Shown piece after piece: positions 41,871 through 51,843 of a DNA stretch of 64,000 bases. The first letter of the stretch is position 1, and each line of letters starts with the position of its first letter. This DNA is from Dehalococcoidia bacterium. GTDB taxonomy: Bacteria > Chloroflexota > Dehalococcoidia > Dehalococcoidales > Fen-1064. Below the pieces are notes generated by a model. That model searched no databases. It saw nothing but the letters and a program-made list of their open reading frames with translations, and was not told the origin of the DNA. Made by a program: the position numbers and the translations under genes. The stretch is from the NCBI GenBank assembly GCA_011170375.1, contig DUEV01000006.1, positions 1 through 64,000 on the forward strand, in the 5' to 3' direction.

Positions 41871-43405
41871 ACGTCATAGCCCGACGACTGACAAGGCTGA
41901 ACTGGATAGCTACCATTGTTATCCCCACAGCGGTCGTCCTCATGGAGGTGTACTGGTTCTATCCGTGGCTACTCTGGCTGGGGAAAATGGAAATGTTTGC
42001 AGAGCCACGGGCGCCACTTAGTATCGGGGGTGTTATCTTCTTGCTTGGCGGCGGCTTTATTGTTACCCGGTACCTGCTCAGCCGGGAATGGTCTCTTAGC
42101 TTGGTCCGTTGGGGTGTCATCCTTTGTGGCCTGGTGGTAGTGTTTACCGTAATCCGCAGTGAATACCATGCTGGGTACGGGCTGTTCGACGGGGGGTGGC
42201 TTGTCCATACCAGCAGTATCCTGCTCGACTTCAGTCAAGCCCACACGTTAATGGTCGCACTACCGGCCGGTGCCTACCTATGGTGGCGAGGCATTAGGTA
42301 CGGTCGGTCTCCTCTTTATACCGCCACCGTTTACCAAAAATTCATGATTGGTATCATCTCCTTTGTCCTTCTTATTATCGTCTGGCGTGTAAGCCTAGGG
42401 GCCGGCTCCCTAGAAGAGCTTGCCTCAACCGTCGCTCCCCACGTAGCTGCCTTTTTCTTCTTCGCCCTGGTATCTCTAGCCCTCATCAATCTGGAATCAA
42501 TCCGGCAGCAAATGACATCAGAGGACATGGGACCATCATTTAACCGCCGCTGGCTGCCCATCCTGATAGCGGTAATTGGCGGCATCGTCCTTGTCGGAAT
42601 CGGTGTTGCCAGTATCTTCTCTCCCGAGTTCCTTGCCTTTCTGTCACGTCTGCTCGGCTCTATTGGCGACGTTGTCCGTACAGTAATCGGCTATATATTA
42701 ATACCCTTTGGTTTCATCGCTGCCGGCCTGTACTGGGTAGGGGAGTTCATAGTAAACCTTATCCGAGGCGAAAATATCCCTGAGTTCGAGGGGCCGGATT
42801 TCGACTTCGCAGAAGAAGCCACAGCCGAGGTCACTCAGGAGCAACTAATCCCCGAAGTCATCATCCTAGTGCTCAAGTGGGTACTCTTCGCCGTCGTCGC
42901 CATCATTGTCATCTACCTGCTCGCCAGGGCGGTATCGCGCTTCCGCGCTTCCCGGGCAAGGGTTGACGTCGAAGAGGTCAACGAATCGCTATGGAGCTGG
43001 GGAGGCCTTATGGCGGACGTTCGCCTCCTCCTGAGCGTAATCTGGCAACGTCTCTGGCGCAGGCGAAAAGAAACCACGCCAACCGACGCTACACCACACC
43101 GGTATCTTGAAGAGGATGAGACAGACACGGCGGACATTCGTACGATATACCGACGGATGCTACGGCAGGCATCACGCTTTGGTATGGGGCGTCGGAACCA
43201 CGAAACGCCTTACGAGTACCGGGGGCGACTGGGGCAGATAGCGCCCGATAGCCACGAGCCTCTGGCGGAACTCACCGACCTCTACGTCAATGTCCGCTAC
43301 GGCGAAACTGAGCCCCAACAGAGGCAGGTAAGTCGAGCCAACAGCCTGTGGCAGGCTTTAAAAAGGCTGCTGAGACCACCGGTGCCAGGTCGACCGCCGA
43401 TATAG
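41867..43405 (+). CDS. Multi-pass membrane protein with C-terminal DUF4129-like domain
   Basis: 512 residues. About eight hydrophobic helices in the first ~370 residues, then a cytoplasmic tail with the DUF4129-like pattern DIRTIYRRMLRQASRFGMGR and HETPYEYRGRLGQIAPD. Proteins of this type accompany transglutaminase-like membrane proteins in MoxR clusters. Here the transglutaminase core is absent from the membrane protein and instead lies in the separate next gene. Confidence 0.82.
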   Translation: MNVIARRLTRLNWIATIVIPTAVVLMEVYWFYPWLLWLGKMEMFAEPRAPLSIGGVIFLLGGGFIVTRYLLSREWSLSLVRWGVILCGLVVVFTVIRSEYHAGYGLFDGGWLVHTSSILLDFSQAHTLMVALPAGAYLWWRGIRYGRSPLYTATVYQKFMIGIISFVLLIIVWRVSLGAGSLEELASTVAPHVAAFFFFALVSLALINLESIRQQMTSEDMGPSFNRRWLPILIAVIGGIVLVGIGVASIFSPEFLAFLSRLLGSIGDVVRTVIGYILIPFGFIAAGLYWVGEFIVNLIRGENIPEFEGPDFDFAEEATAEVTQEQLIPEVIILVLKWVLFAVVAIIVIYLLARAVSRFRASRARVDVEEVNESLWSWGGLMADVRLLLSVIWQRLWRRRKETTPTDATPHRYLEEDETDTADIRTIYRRMLRQASRFGMGRRNHETPYEYRGRLGQIAPDSHEPLAELTDLYVNVRYGETEPQQRQVSRANSLWQALKRLLRPPVPGRPPI

Positions 43406-43427
43406 GCAAGTCATTCCAGATGAAGCC

Positions 43428-44039
43428 ATGAAAGAAAAGTTGACACCAGAAACGGACGCATTGCTCGAGGAGACATTCCGGCAGTGGACGGAGGGAAAGG
43501 ATGCCGTCCGGTCACGAATCAGCATCTACGAGAAGGTCCAGGACATCCCCTATGCCGTTATTCCTGAGTTGGTCAGCGCTGAAGACTACATAGATATCCT
43601 TACGCTGGGTCGGGGCTCCTGCACGCCAAAGCACTTTCTGCTGTGCAACCTGTTCCAAAAGCTGGGACTGCTGGTCCTCTTCGCTGTCTACCCCTTTCGT
43701 TGGATTGATAACGCCGAGTTCGTGGACAACTATCCACAACCACTTAAAAAACTGACCGAAGAACTGCCGATGAGTCATCACCTCGCATGCAGGGTGGAGG
43801 TAGGCGGCAGGCTCATCTTAGTGGATGCCACCCTCGACTTACCTCTGGCAAAAGCGGGCTTGCCGGTAAACCATCACTGGGACGGCTTCAGCGACACGTT
43901 GCTGCCGATGACGCCTTGCGGAGAGGAGGCGCTTTACCATCCATCCGAGGCACACCTCATGGAGCCCCGCTCTGGGCAGCCATGGCTGAAGTTCTATGCC
44001 GGGCTTAACGCCTTTCTGGAAGAAGTGAGGCGATCCTGA
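43428..44039 (+). CDS. Transglutaminase-like protein
   Basis: 203 residues. A papain-like triad can be read: Cys in GRGSCTPKHFLL (~residue 66), His in SHHLACRVEVGGRL (~120) and Asp in LVDATLDLP. The sequence has no signal peptide, so it is cytoplasmic or soluble. It ends the MoxR/DUF58 cluster 22 bp downstream. It may act as a protease or peptide-modifying enzyme on a partner; the role is unproven. Confidence 0.78.
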   Translation: MKEKLTPETDALLEETFRQWTEGKDAVRSRISIYEKVQDIPYAVIPELVSAEDYIDILTLGRGSCTPKHFLLCNLFQKLGLLVLFAVYPFRWIDNAEFVDNYPQPLKKLTEELPMSHHLACRVEVGGRLILVDATLDLPLAKAGLPVNHHWDGFSDTLLPMTPCGEEALYHPSEAHLMEPRSGQPWLKFYAGLNAFLEEVRRS

Positions 44040-44286
44040 AACCCGGCACAACCCAGAACATCTCATAGCTCTAGTCACCATTCCTCCCTGGGAACCTTTC
44101 TTATGCCACGCGAATCAGTGAAAGCATAGGCGAATACTGCATCTTGCGGGGCCGCCCGATGGGGCCACCAACACTAAACAGGAGCAGAACACTATATGAC
44201 AGCCCCTCTGTATAGTTGCTGTGTAAATTAAGAATAATTGCTCTCCAATGGCACTCAGCTTATAATTTGGGTGTGAGTGAAAAGCT

Positions 44287-44910
44287 ATGGATATAGGCTC
44301 GCTAATTCCTGAATTGTTAATGAAGCACCTGGCGGTCAGCAGTGTCACCCTTACCGGTTCACGCTTGAGAGGCGACGCTACAGAATGGTCTGATTGGGAC
44401 TTCCTGGTTGAGACTGCCGATTTCGAAGCTGTGTCAAAAGCGCTGCCGTCCCTGACTGAAAGCCTCGACCCTCTTAACCGACTATGGGACCCCTTAAGCC
44501 ATCATAAGATTTATATGATAATCATCAGAGGTCCGGTTAAAATCGACCTCATTTTCGACCATCCTCAGCAACCGGAACCACCCTGGACAGTAAGCAGCAA
44601 TACCATCAGTCTGATAAACAGCCACTTCTGGGACTGGATTCTATGGTTGGCTAGTAAAGAAGTCCGAAGACTCCACGACGTGACAAGGGAAGAATTTCAG
44701 AAAATGTGTGACAATTTGTTGGCACCACTCGGCTGTCTGCGTATCCCCAGTTCTGTCGAAGAGGCAGTGAGAGAGTATCTTACCGCTTTTGACCGTCAAA
44801 AAAGTCTATTCAAAATAGAAGTAGACCATAAACTAGAAACCGAGGTAATTAAGGGCCTGAGAGTGATGGGATTTAAACTAACTGACGCACCCGGAAATGA
44901 TGATAAGTAA
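44287..44910 (+). CDS. Minimal nucleotidyltransferase-domain protein
   Basis: 207 residues. The GSRLRGDATEWSDWDFLVET motif near residue 22 has GS...DxD of the polymerase-beta-type nucleotidyltransferase superfamily, followed by strand IKIDLIFDH. The C-terminal half is helical. The closest analogues are aminoglycoside nucleotidyltransferase-like and MNT-type proteins. No HEPN partner lies next to it. Substrate unknown. Confidence 0.75.
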   Translation: MDIGSLIPELLMKHLAVSSVTLTGSRLRGDATEWSDWDFLVETADFEAVSKALPSLTESLDPLNRLWDPLSHHKIYMIIIRGPVKIDLIFDHPQQPEPPWTVSSNTISLINSHFWDWILWLASKEVRRLHDVTREEFQKMCDNLLAPLGCLRIPSSVEEAVREYLTAFDRQKSLFKIEVDHKLETEVIKGLRVMGFKLTDAPGNDDK

Positions 44911-45253
44911 AGCGGTCCTCTTTGACCTGCCCGGAACCCAGTTTCATATCGCACCACCTAAGTGCAGGTGCCCGACAGCCCTACAAAACATTGGGTATCA
45001 TAAAAGGTGATAATTACCCTGCACAGCCGCAGCTAATATCACTGTAAGAATAACGGGGGTTTCGCTTAAGCGAAACCCCCTTAAGGTTTGCAGCAGCAGC
45101 CCGCCTTTAAACCTCAGAGCCGCTCTTAAGACCCCCCTTACACTACCCTAGCCTATACTATACGAATCCGCACGATCCGTAATAACGTAATAAGAAGAAG
45201 GCCAGCAAGCCGTTGAAGACCTACTGGCCTCGATGTATACCAAATGTTGTGAA
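44911..45253. other. Gene-free region with strong hairpin
   Basis: No gene seen. The main feature is the 26-bp perfect palindrome at 45055-45080 described separately. Confidence 0.6.
45055..45080. terminator. Strong bidirectional terminator-like hairpin
   Basis: GGGGGTTTCGCTTAAGCGAAACCCCC, a perfect inverted repeat; it separates the convergent nucleotidyltransferase gene and the secreted-protein gene. Confidence 0.6.
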
Positions 45254-45817
45254 CTACTTGATTATGATGTTACCTCGGGCAATATCAAAGTGAAAGAGTG
45301 GTCCATTTGGATAGAGTAGTCCGTTTGGATCGTCGCTTTCGTATATGCCTTTCGCTGTATTCTCATCTACTAGGGGCGTCGATATGTAGACAGTGTCCAC
45401 GTCACGACCGGGACTACCGCCGTCGACTATTACTCCCACTTTATAGCCTGTATAGGGAAGACCCGACGCCCATTCGCCGGCAACGACCTCGCCCCAGAAC
45501 CAGGCGGCCGGATTACCATCCAGTTCGCCTATCTTGATAGCGTTGATTCTCAGCCGGTACCAGCTCCCTGCCGGGGGACCAATCTCATAGCTACCTACCA
45601 TAAACCCCCCGTCAGGTTCTTTACCGTAGACCAGAAAACCACCACCAATTGGGACGCCATACGGGTTTATGCCTTCCCATTCGCCAGCCCCAACGACAAA
45701 ATGGGGCCGATGACCACAAAAATGATCACCACCCGCAACCGCTGGCACAGCTGTCACCAGACAGACACTCAGTAGTAGTACGACAGCCAGTAATACCCTG
45801 ATTCCTTTCTTTCTCAC
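45254..45817 (-). CDS. Small secreted beta-rich protein
   Basis: 187 residues from a GTG after GGAGG. A signal peptide (MRKKGIRVLLAVVLLLSVCL...AVAGG) precedes a beta-rich domain with FVVGAGEWEG and GSYEIGPPAGSWYRLRI. No anchor or catalytic residues recognised, so it is a released extracellular protein of unknown role. It is transcribed away from the large regulator at 46077. Confidence 0.78.
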   Translation of the reverse strand: MRKKGIRVLLAVVLLLSVCLVTAVPAVAGGDHFCGHRPHFVVGAGEWEGINPYGVPIGGGFLVYGKEPDGGFMVGSYEIGPPAGSWYRLRINAIKIGELDGNPAAWFWGEVVAGEWASGLPYTGYKVGVIVDGGSPGRDVDTVYISTPLVDENTAKGIYESDDPNGLLYPNGPLFHFDIARGNIIIK

Positions 45818-45931
45818 TTTCGTCCTCCTTTCTTTAACCCTTTTTACGTAAGATTTGAAGACACAACCTTGATAGGCCTCATCTCACCAATTCAGTCTAG
45901 CAGCTGTAGATTAAACCTCAACAAGCAGGGG

Positions 45932-46004
45932 GGTAGCATTATATTCAGCACCATGGTTAGCTGGATTAACCATTAATTTATATTGATAATCTAGCAATGC
46001 TACC
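45932..46004. promoter_or_regulatory. Nested palindromes, probable operator
   Basis: Outer arms GGTAGCATT (45932-45940) and AATGCTACC (45996-46004) enclose inner arms ATGGTTA (45953-45959) and TAACCAT (45967-45973). The right outer arm overlaps the spacer of the regulator's promoter (45983-46011), so a DNA-binding protein here would block it. Confidence 0.5.
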
Positions 46005-46011
46005 TTATAAT
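45983..46011 (+). promoter_or_regulatory. Promoter of the large regulator gene
   Basis: TTGATA (45983-45988), 17-bp spacer, TATAAT (46006-46011), 66 bp before the ATG at 46077. Confidence 0.6.
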
Positions 46012-46076
46012 GTGGGCTATCGCCACACCGCCAACTCAAGGGAAGTGTTGTACAAAGCTTGACGGGAGTCGTGTAA

Positions 46077-49000
46077 ATGGCTAAGCAGTCCAAAGCTCGA
46101 ACCGCCTTCGGAAAAGACCTAGACTCCCTGCTTAAACGAGCCGGCAAGCTCACTATTCGGGAATACGCCGATGAGTGTGGGGTCAATTATAAGTACATCT
46201 CCCAACTGCGGACCATGCCAAACCGACGACCGGCCGGAGTCTATGCGCATCTCCTGAAACCATTCGTGCGACTGCGACTGCTTGATGTGACCGAGGGTCA
46301 CCAGCTTTCTATGAGACACCGTGGTAGGCCGCTGTCTCATTCCGAGTGCAGGGAGCTCTTCCCCAGCCTGCCCGACTATGAAATACTGGAATCCATAAAG
46401 CAGGCAGTTGAAACCCGACACAAAAAGAGCGCACTTCGGCCCCGCGGCCAGCGCCTTGCGCACGCGGAAGTCGGCTCCCCTCAGCCCGAGGAGGCCAGCC
46501 CTCTATATCGTAAAGTGTTTGTCGGCAGAGAGGCGGAGTTAAAGCAGTTCCAGTCTGCTTTCAATGCCGCCGTGTCTGGCAATGGGTCACTCGTAGCCGC
46601 GGTAGGGGAACCTGGCATCGGCAAAACTGCTATCTGTGAGCAGCTATCCACCTATGCCACTCTCCGTGGTGGTAGTATTCTGGTTGGCCACTGCTATGGA
46701 GAGGGAACACTGTCATTGCCTTACCTACCCTTCATTGAGGCAATACGCGGGTACGTCCTCACCCATGACACTGACGACGTGAAGAAGGAGATGGCAGTCG
46801 GTGCCGCTGACATTGCCAGAATTGTCGGCGAGGTCACTGAACGGCTTAAGGTAGAACCACGCACACAAGGTGATCCGCAGGAGGAACGCTATCGGCTAAT
46901 GCAGGCTGTAGCCAACTTCCTGACGAATGCAGCCATAGCTCGACCGCTGGTGCTTGTCTTGGAAGACCTTCACGATGCAGACATGGGAACCCTCGATATG
47001 CTCACATATGTCGCCCGTAACCTTGCCGGAACGCGGGTGATGCTTGTCGTCACGTACCGCGACATTGGGTTGGATGGGGTGCATCCGCTCTCAGCAACCC
47101 TGGCTGAACTCCATCGGGTTGCCTACTTCGACCGCGTCCCTCTACGCGGGCTCAGTATCGACGAGGTCAGGACGATGCTGGAGAACGTCACTGGTGGCTC
47201 AATCCCCTTGGGTCTTACCCAGGCAGTATATCGCCAGACCGAAGGGAACCCGCTATTCGTGCAGGAGGTAGTCCGCTACTTGGTGGAAGAAGGCATTATC
47301 AGCCAAGAGAAAGGACAATGGCACACTGTCGCCGTGACGCCTCTGGAAACACGCATCCCCGAGGGGCTGCGGGGCATCATCGAGAAACGTCTGTCCAGCC
47401 TATCACAGGAGTGTAACGAGATACTGTCAGTTGCCGCCGTCATCGGTAGGGAGTTTTCTCCTGAGGTATTGCGGCTGGTGACTAACATGTCTGACGAGGA
47501 TTTATTTACTGCTCTCGAAAAGGCGAAGTCAGCGGCTGTGATAGAAGAGCGCGCTGGGGTGGGAGCAGCCATAACGTATCGTTTCGGCCACGCCTTTTTC
47601 CGCCAGGCCTTGTATGAAGAGATTATTGCCCCGCGACGTATTCTTCTGCACCAGCGGGTAGCTCGGGCGTTGGAGGAAATATATGCCGCTCACCCTGAAG
47701 ACCATGCCACTGAGTTAGCTGAGCATTTCTCCCATTCGTCCGACCGAGCAGACTTGACCAAGGCAGTGTCTTATGGGCAGATGGCAGCGCAGCAGGCGAC
47801 CGATGTCTACGCATACGGTGAGGCGGTACGGCTGCTCGAGCAGACACTTAAGGTGCAGGAGATACTTGACCCGGAGGATAAGGCAAAGCGGTGTGACCTA
47901 CTCCTGACTCTAGGCAATGCCCTGATATGGGCAGGACAACCACGGCGTGTTGTCGATGAGACAGCACCCCTCGCATTAACACTAGCCGAGGATATCGGTG
48001 ACAATAATCGGGCTTCAAAGGTCTGTCTGCTCGCGGGACGTGCATTGATCTATTATGGCTCCGGGCCAGCCCTGGGTTCTCCTGAGTTTGCTTTATGGTC
48101 AGAAAAGGCTGACTATTACGCTCAGCCAGATACCATTGAACGGGCCTGGGCAGACATGTTTATGGGCACCGTTAAGCGTGTAGAGCGTGATTACAAGTCA
48201 GGTAGGGCTTTGTTGAGGAGGGCACTTGATTTAGCCCGCCGACTCAACGAACCAAGTACATTGTTCATGACTGCTCGTTTCTGGTTGTGGGGTTCGTTCG
48301 CCCCTCAACATGCCAGGGAAGCTTTTCAACTCGTGCAGGAGATCGAGCGGTGGTCAATGCAGGAAACGGATATTGCAGCCGAAATTTCTCTTCTCTTAGT
48401 AGTAAGGCACCTCTATTTGGTATTCGGATACCGTAGAAAAGCCGAAGAGGTTGCGAGCCAAATACGTGAGCTAGCCGAGCGAATACAGCAGACAAACAAT
48501 CTTCTAGTAGCAAGGTTATTTGATGCTCATTCGCTCTACATGGATGGAGGCCTGGAGGATGCGTTGGCTGTCTGCAGGGATGTGGCCAAGAGCAGCCGGG
48601 GGATGGGTCTGGAGGCATTTATGGGTACTTACCTTGGCATGGTCACAGGAAGGATTCAGATCTATTTAGGTCACGCTGAAAAAGAATCCCAAGCAAGAGT
48701 CCGGTGGTCTGAGAATACGGGGTATACCCTAGATCCTGTGGATAGTATCCTCTATCTGGCACATCTTGGGAGGAACGAAGAGGTTAATGAAATACTGGAG
48801 CGGGAAGTGGTATCACGAGCAGGTATCGAAACCGACTGGGAAGAGATGGCAGCAAGTTCGTGTGACCACTTCTTAGAAGCCGCGGTTCTTACAGGACATC
48901 GGAGTGCGGCAGCATTGCTCCAGCAGTGTTTTGCCGACAGCGGTATGCTCACCAGTGGTCAGTTCAGTCCGACAATCATCCCCCGTCATCTCGGAGCCGC

Positions 49001-49256
49001 AGCTGCGTTATTGGGTAGACCTGAAGAAGCCCGTGACCACTACCAGGAAGCAATGAGAGTCTGTACAGAGATGAGGTTCCGCCCCGAGCTGGCCCTTACC
49101 CGCCTCCAGCTTGCTGAGTTAATCCTGGAGCACTACCCTGATGAGAAGTCAGAGACGCTGGAGCACCTGGACTTTGCCATCAACGAGTTCCGCGAGATGA
49201 GGATGCAGCCCTCACTGGAGAGGGCGCTGAGGCACAAGGAGATCCTGGGAGTGTAA
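46077..49256 (+). CDS. Large HTH-ATPase-TPR transcriptional regulator
   Basis: 1059 residues. The N-terminus (~1-110) has an HTH-like segment (LTIREYADECGVNYKYISQLRT). A P-loop ATPase follows: FVGREAELKQFQSAF, Walker A GEPGIGKTAICEQL near residue 185, Walker B LVLVLEDLHDADMGTLDML and a sensor-like LTQAVYRQTEGNPLF. The C-terminal ~550 residues are TPR-type helical repeats (FGYRRKAEEVASQIRELAERI, LGRPEEARDHYQEAMRVC). It resembles the STAND/MalT class of signal-sensing ATPases. The palindromes upstream suggest autoregulation. A 51-bp remnant of a paralogue lies at 37709. Confidence 0.88.
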   Translation: MAKQSKARTAFGKDLDSLLKRAGKLTIREYADECGVNYKYISQLRTMPNRRPAGVYAHLLKPFVRLRLLDVTEGHQLSMRHRGRPLSHSECRELFPSLPDYEILESIKQAVETRHKKSALRPRGQRLAHAEVGSPQPEEASPLYRKVFVGREAELKQFQSAFNAAVSGNGSLVAAVGEPGIGKTAICEQLSTYATLRGGSILVGHCYGEGTLSLPYLPFIEAIRGYVLTHDTDDVKKEMAVGAADIARIVGEVTERLKVEPRTQGDPQEERYRLMQAVANFLTNAAIARPLVLVLEDLHDADMGTLDMLTYVARNLAGTRVMLVVTYRDIGLDGVHPLSATLAELHRVAYFDRVPLRGLSIDEVRTMLENVTGGSIPLGLTQAVYRQTEGNPLFVQEVVRYLVEEGIISQEKGQWHTVAVTPLETRIPEGLRGIIEKRLSSLSQECNEILSVAAVIGREFSPEVLRLVTNMSDEDLFTALEKAKSAAVIEERAGVGAAITYRFGHAFFRQALYEEIIAPRRILLHQRVARALEEIYAAHPEDHATELAEHFSHSSDRADLTKAVSYGQMAAQQATDVYAYGEAVRLLEQTLKVQEILDPEDKAKRCDLLLTLGNALIWAGQPRRVVDETAPLALTLAEDIGDNNRASKVCLLAGRALIYYGSGPALGSPEFALWSEKADYYAQPDTIERAWADMFMGTVKRVERDYKSGRALLRRALDLARRLNEPSTLFMTARFWLWGSFAPQHAREAFQLVQEIERWSMQETDIAAEISLLLVVRHLYLVFGYRRKAEEVASQIRELAERIQQTNNLLVARLFDAHSLYMDGGLEDALAVCRDVAKSSRGMGLEAFMGTYLGMVTGRIQIYLGHAEKESQARVRWSENTGYTLDPVDSILYLAHLGRNEEVNEILEREVVSRAGIETDWEEMAASSCDHFLEAAVLTGHRSAAALLQQCFADSGMLTSGQFSPTIIPRHLGAAAALLGRPEEARDHYQEAMRVCTEMRFRPELALTRLQLAELILEHYPDEKSETLEHLDFAINEFREMRMQPSLERALRHKEILGV

Positions 49257-49275
49257 GTCCTCAAACCTGCTTGCT

Positions 49276-50583
49276 TCAACGGACCTCAGGCAAAAAGTCC
49301 ATACCGATGTGGCCTTCTTCCTCAAGCTGCCGGTATTCCTCGTCAGATACCCCAAGGAGTTCTTTATAAACGTATTCGTTGTGTTCACCGAGACGGACTG
49401 GCGGACGGCGGATACTGTTTGGCACCCGCGAAATCTTGAAACTCAGACCCGGATATATATGAGTGCCACACTCCTCATGGGTAAGCTCCTGGAAGAATCC
49501 TCGCTCCTTGAGGTGAGGGTCGGTATAGGCATCATCCTCGAAGATTATTGGTCCGGCGGGGACTCCCTCCTTCTGCAGCATATACATCAGGTCGTAGTGG
49601 TTGTGCTGCATGGTCCACTCCCCAATATGCCTGTCAAGCTCGTCCTGATTATGCTCCCGGCTAAAGCTGTCAGCAAATTTCTCATCCTTAGCCCACTCCG
49701 GGTCACCCATGGTACGGCAAAGCCCCTGCCACTCCTCATCAGAGGTGACGGTGATGTTTACCCAACGGTCTTCTCCCGAGCAACGGTAACAGCCACAGGG
49801 AGCCGCTCCCGGCATACGATTTGCCATACTCTCTTGAACACGATTATTCATGGTGTAGTCCATGATAGCCTCACCGAGGTGAGGCATTGTGGCCTCGGCC
49901 TGGGCCATGTCGATATGCTGTCCCTTACCAGTACGGTTACGGTAGTGCAGGGCCATGAGCACCGCCAAGGCAGCGGTTGCCCCGGCGGCTTCGTCGGCGT
50001 GATAAACGGTGGAGGTGGTCGATGGGTCACTATCGGGGTAACCCCTGAGAAAAGTATGACCTATGAAACCCTCCTGGTGGACACCCAGCGCCCGGTAGTA
50101 CTTGTACGGTCCGGAGTCGCCGAAGCCGGGCATGGAGAGCATTATCAGCTTCGGGTTTATTTCTTTCAAGACATCGTAGGTAAGGCCAAGGTTCTCTTTT
50201 ACATGGGGGGCATTACTCTCAAGGAAGACATCACTTGTCGCAATAAGTCGCTTGAACATCTCCTTGCCGTTTGGCTGTGTCAGGTCCATGGTGCAACTGA
50301 GCTTGTTCCGGGCATGGGCATTAAAAAGAGTCCAGCGGTTCCATGGCCGAAAGCTAACATCCCGCCCGCAGTAAGTGGCTATCCCTCCGGTCCGGATTGG
50401 GTCGGACACTATTTGCTGGTTCGGATGCGCGGTACCTCCCCTGGTGAGGACCTGAAAATGCTTGATTGATTCCACACGGATAACCTCAGCCCCCCAGTCA
50501 GCCAGGTTCATAGTAGCGAACGGCCCGGCATAGATGACCGTGATATCAACAACTCTGATTCCTTCCAAAGGCAACTTGGCCAT
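49276..50583 (-). CDS. CaiB/BaiF family CoA-transferase
   Basis: 435 residues. Family III CoA-transferase pattern: IRVVDITVIYAGPFATMNLADWGAEVIRVE, then NKLSCTMDLTQPNGKEMFKRLI with the following DVFLESNAPH where Asp is the catalytic residue, and HIDMAQAEATMPHLG. It swaps CoA between carboxylic acids in the cytoplasm. With the next gene (45 bp apart, same strand) it forms a pair of related but not identical subunits or enzymes. The long plus-strand frame 49309-50469 is its antisense shadow. Confidence 0.92.
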   Translation of the reverse strand: MAKLPLEGIRVVDITVIYAGPFATMNLADWGAEVIRVESIKHFQVLTRGGTAHPNQQIVSDPIRTGGIATYCGRDVSFRPWNRWTLFNAHARNKLSCTMDLTQPNGKEMFKRLIATSDVFLESNAPHVKENLGLTYDVLKEINPKLIMLSMPGFGDSGPYKYYRALGVHQEGFIGHTFLRGYPDSDPSTTSTVYHADEAAGATAALAVLMALHYRNRTGKGQHIDMAQAEATMPHLGEAIMDYTMNNRVQESMANRMPGAAPCGCYRCSGEDRWVNITVTSDEEWQGLCRTMGDPEWAKDEKFADSFSREHNQDELDRHIGEWTMQHNHYDLMYMLQKEGVPAGPIIFEDDAYTDPHLKERGFFQELTHEECGTHIYPGLSFKISRVPNSIRRPPVRLGEHNEYVYKELLGVSDEEYRQLEEEGHIGMDFLPEVR

Positions 50584-50628
50584 TACTAGCTCCTCTCTTC
50601 TACAAGCGTAATAATATCCACAACAACC

Positions 50629-51843
50629 TCAGATTACTCCCTGCTCCCTCAATCTCTCCAGGTCTTCACCAGAGTATCCCAGCTCACTGTAGACCTCGGC
50701 ATTATGCTCACCCAAACGGGGGGCCGGTCGGCTCGCTCGCCAGGGAGTCTCATCCATCTTGAAAGGTGCCCCGGGGTAGGTCAGCTTGCCGGCGACGGGG
50801 TGCTCTATTTCCTCCCAGAACCCCCTTGCCTTCCAGTGAGGGTCATTAACCAGGTCGCCGGGGTCGTTTATTGGTCCGCAAAGTACGCCGGCCGCTTGAC
50901 CGGCGGTAATAATCTCCAGCTTGGTGCGCTCGGCAATCCAGGGGTACCAGATAATGCTGAACCTCTCGAGGTTCTCCGGGTCCCGCTGCCCTTCCTGGGT
51001 GCTAAATCCAGGGTCGTCTAACAGTTCAGGCATATCCATCATCCTGCATATCCTGTCCCAGAAGACAAAGCCCCCGGTAAGCTGGAAAAAACCGTCCTTA
51101 CAGGCATAAATTCCGTAGGGGAATCCGGGTGGCTCCAGCTCCGGGTCCGGCCGGTAGCTAGTCTCATTGTTATATTTATACGTGATGAGGTGGCTCATCC
51201 GGCGGTCGATAGTGCCCATCTGGCTCTCAAACATACTCATGTCGACGTGCTGGCCGCTACCCTGGGCTTGGCTGGCAAAGAAGGCAATCATGGTAGCAAA
51301 CGCTGACATAGTCCCTACCTGGTACTGGATAACGCTGCCCGCTTTCTTCAGGGGATAGCGGTCAAACATACCGGTCTCGTTCATAGCACCGCCCATTCCG
51401 TAGATAATCAACTCCGATGCCTTGAAGTCCCGGTAGGGACCAGACTGGCCGAAATTGGATATCGATGTCATCACCAGCTTCGGGTTTATCTTCTCCAGTT
51501 CTTCATAGGTTAGCCACAACGACGGCATTACCCGGGGGCTGAAGTTTTCCACGAGGATATCCACACCCTTCACCAGCTCCCGGAAAATCTTTTTCCCGGC
51601 CTCAGTCTTCAGGTTGAGGGTAATCCCCCTCTTGCTGGTATTCAGATGGAGAAAGAGACCGCTCTTGTCGGGATGGGGTTCATCGCCGAGGAAGGGGCCC
51701 ATCTTTCTGGCCGGGTCTCCTCCGTCGGGCCACTCTATTTTGAGGACATCGGCACCATAGTCGGCAAGAAGCTTGGTGCAGTAAGGGCCAGCGATGTGAT
51801 GGGTGAGATCCAGTACCTTGATATCTGACAGTGCCTGTTCCAT
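50629..51843 (-). CDS. CaiB/BaiF family CoA-transferase
   Basis: 404 residues. IKVLDLTHHIAGPYCTKLLADYGADVLKIE opens the Rossmann-like domain, and KGVDILVENFSPRVMPSLWL contains the active-site Asp. HVDMSMFESQMGTIDRRM corresponds to the HIDM segment of the neighbour. Proximal glycine-rich loops are conserved. Same family as the gene downstream but clearly diverged, so either a two-subunit enzyme or two substrate specificities are possible. Typical of acyl-CoA turnover in this group of bacteria. Confidence 0.92.
   Translation of the reverse strand: MEQALSDIKVLDLTHHIAGPYCTKLLADYGADVLKIEWPDGGDPARKMGPFLGDEPHPDKSGLFLHLNTSKRGITLNLKTEAGKKIFRELVKGVDILVENFSPRVMPSLWLTYEELEKINPKLVMTSISNFGQSGPYRDFKASELIIYGMGGAMNETGMFDRYPLKKAGSVIQYQVGTMSAFATMIAFFASQAQGSGQHVDMSMFESQMGTIDRRMSHLITYKYNNETSYRPDPELEPPGFPYGIYACKDGFFQLTGGFVFWDRICRMMDMPELLDDPGFSTQEGQRDPENLERFSIIWYPWIAERTKLEIITAGQAAGVLCGPINDPGDLVNDPHWKARGFWEEIEHPVAGKLTYPGAPFKMDETPWRASRPAPRLGEHNAEVYSELGYSGEDLERLREQGVI

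Noticed and set aside
49309-50469. 386-residue plus-strand ORF
   Set aside because: Antisense of a clear CaiB/BaiF CoA-transferase. Long antisense frames are expected opposite GC-rich coding sequence.
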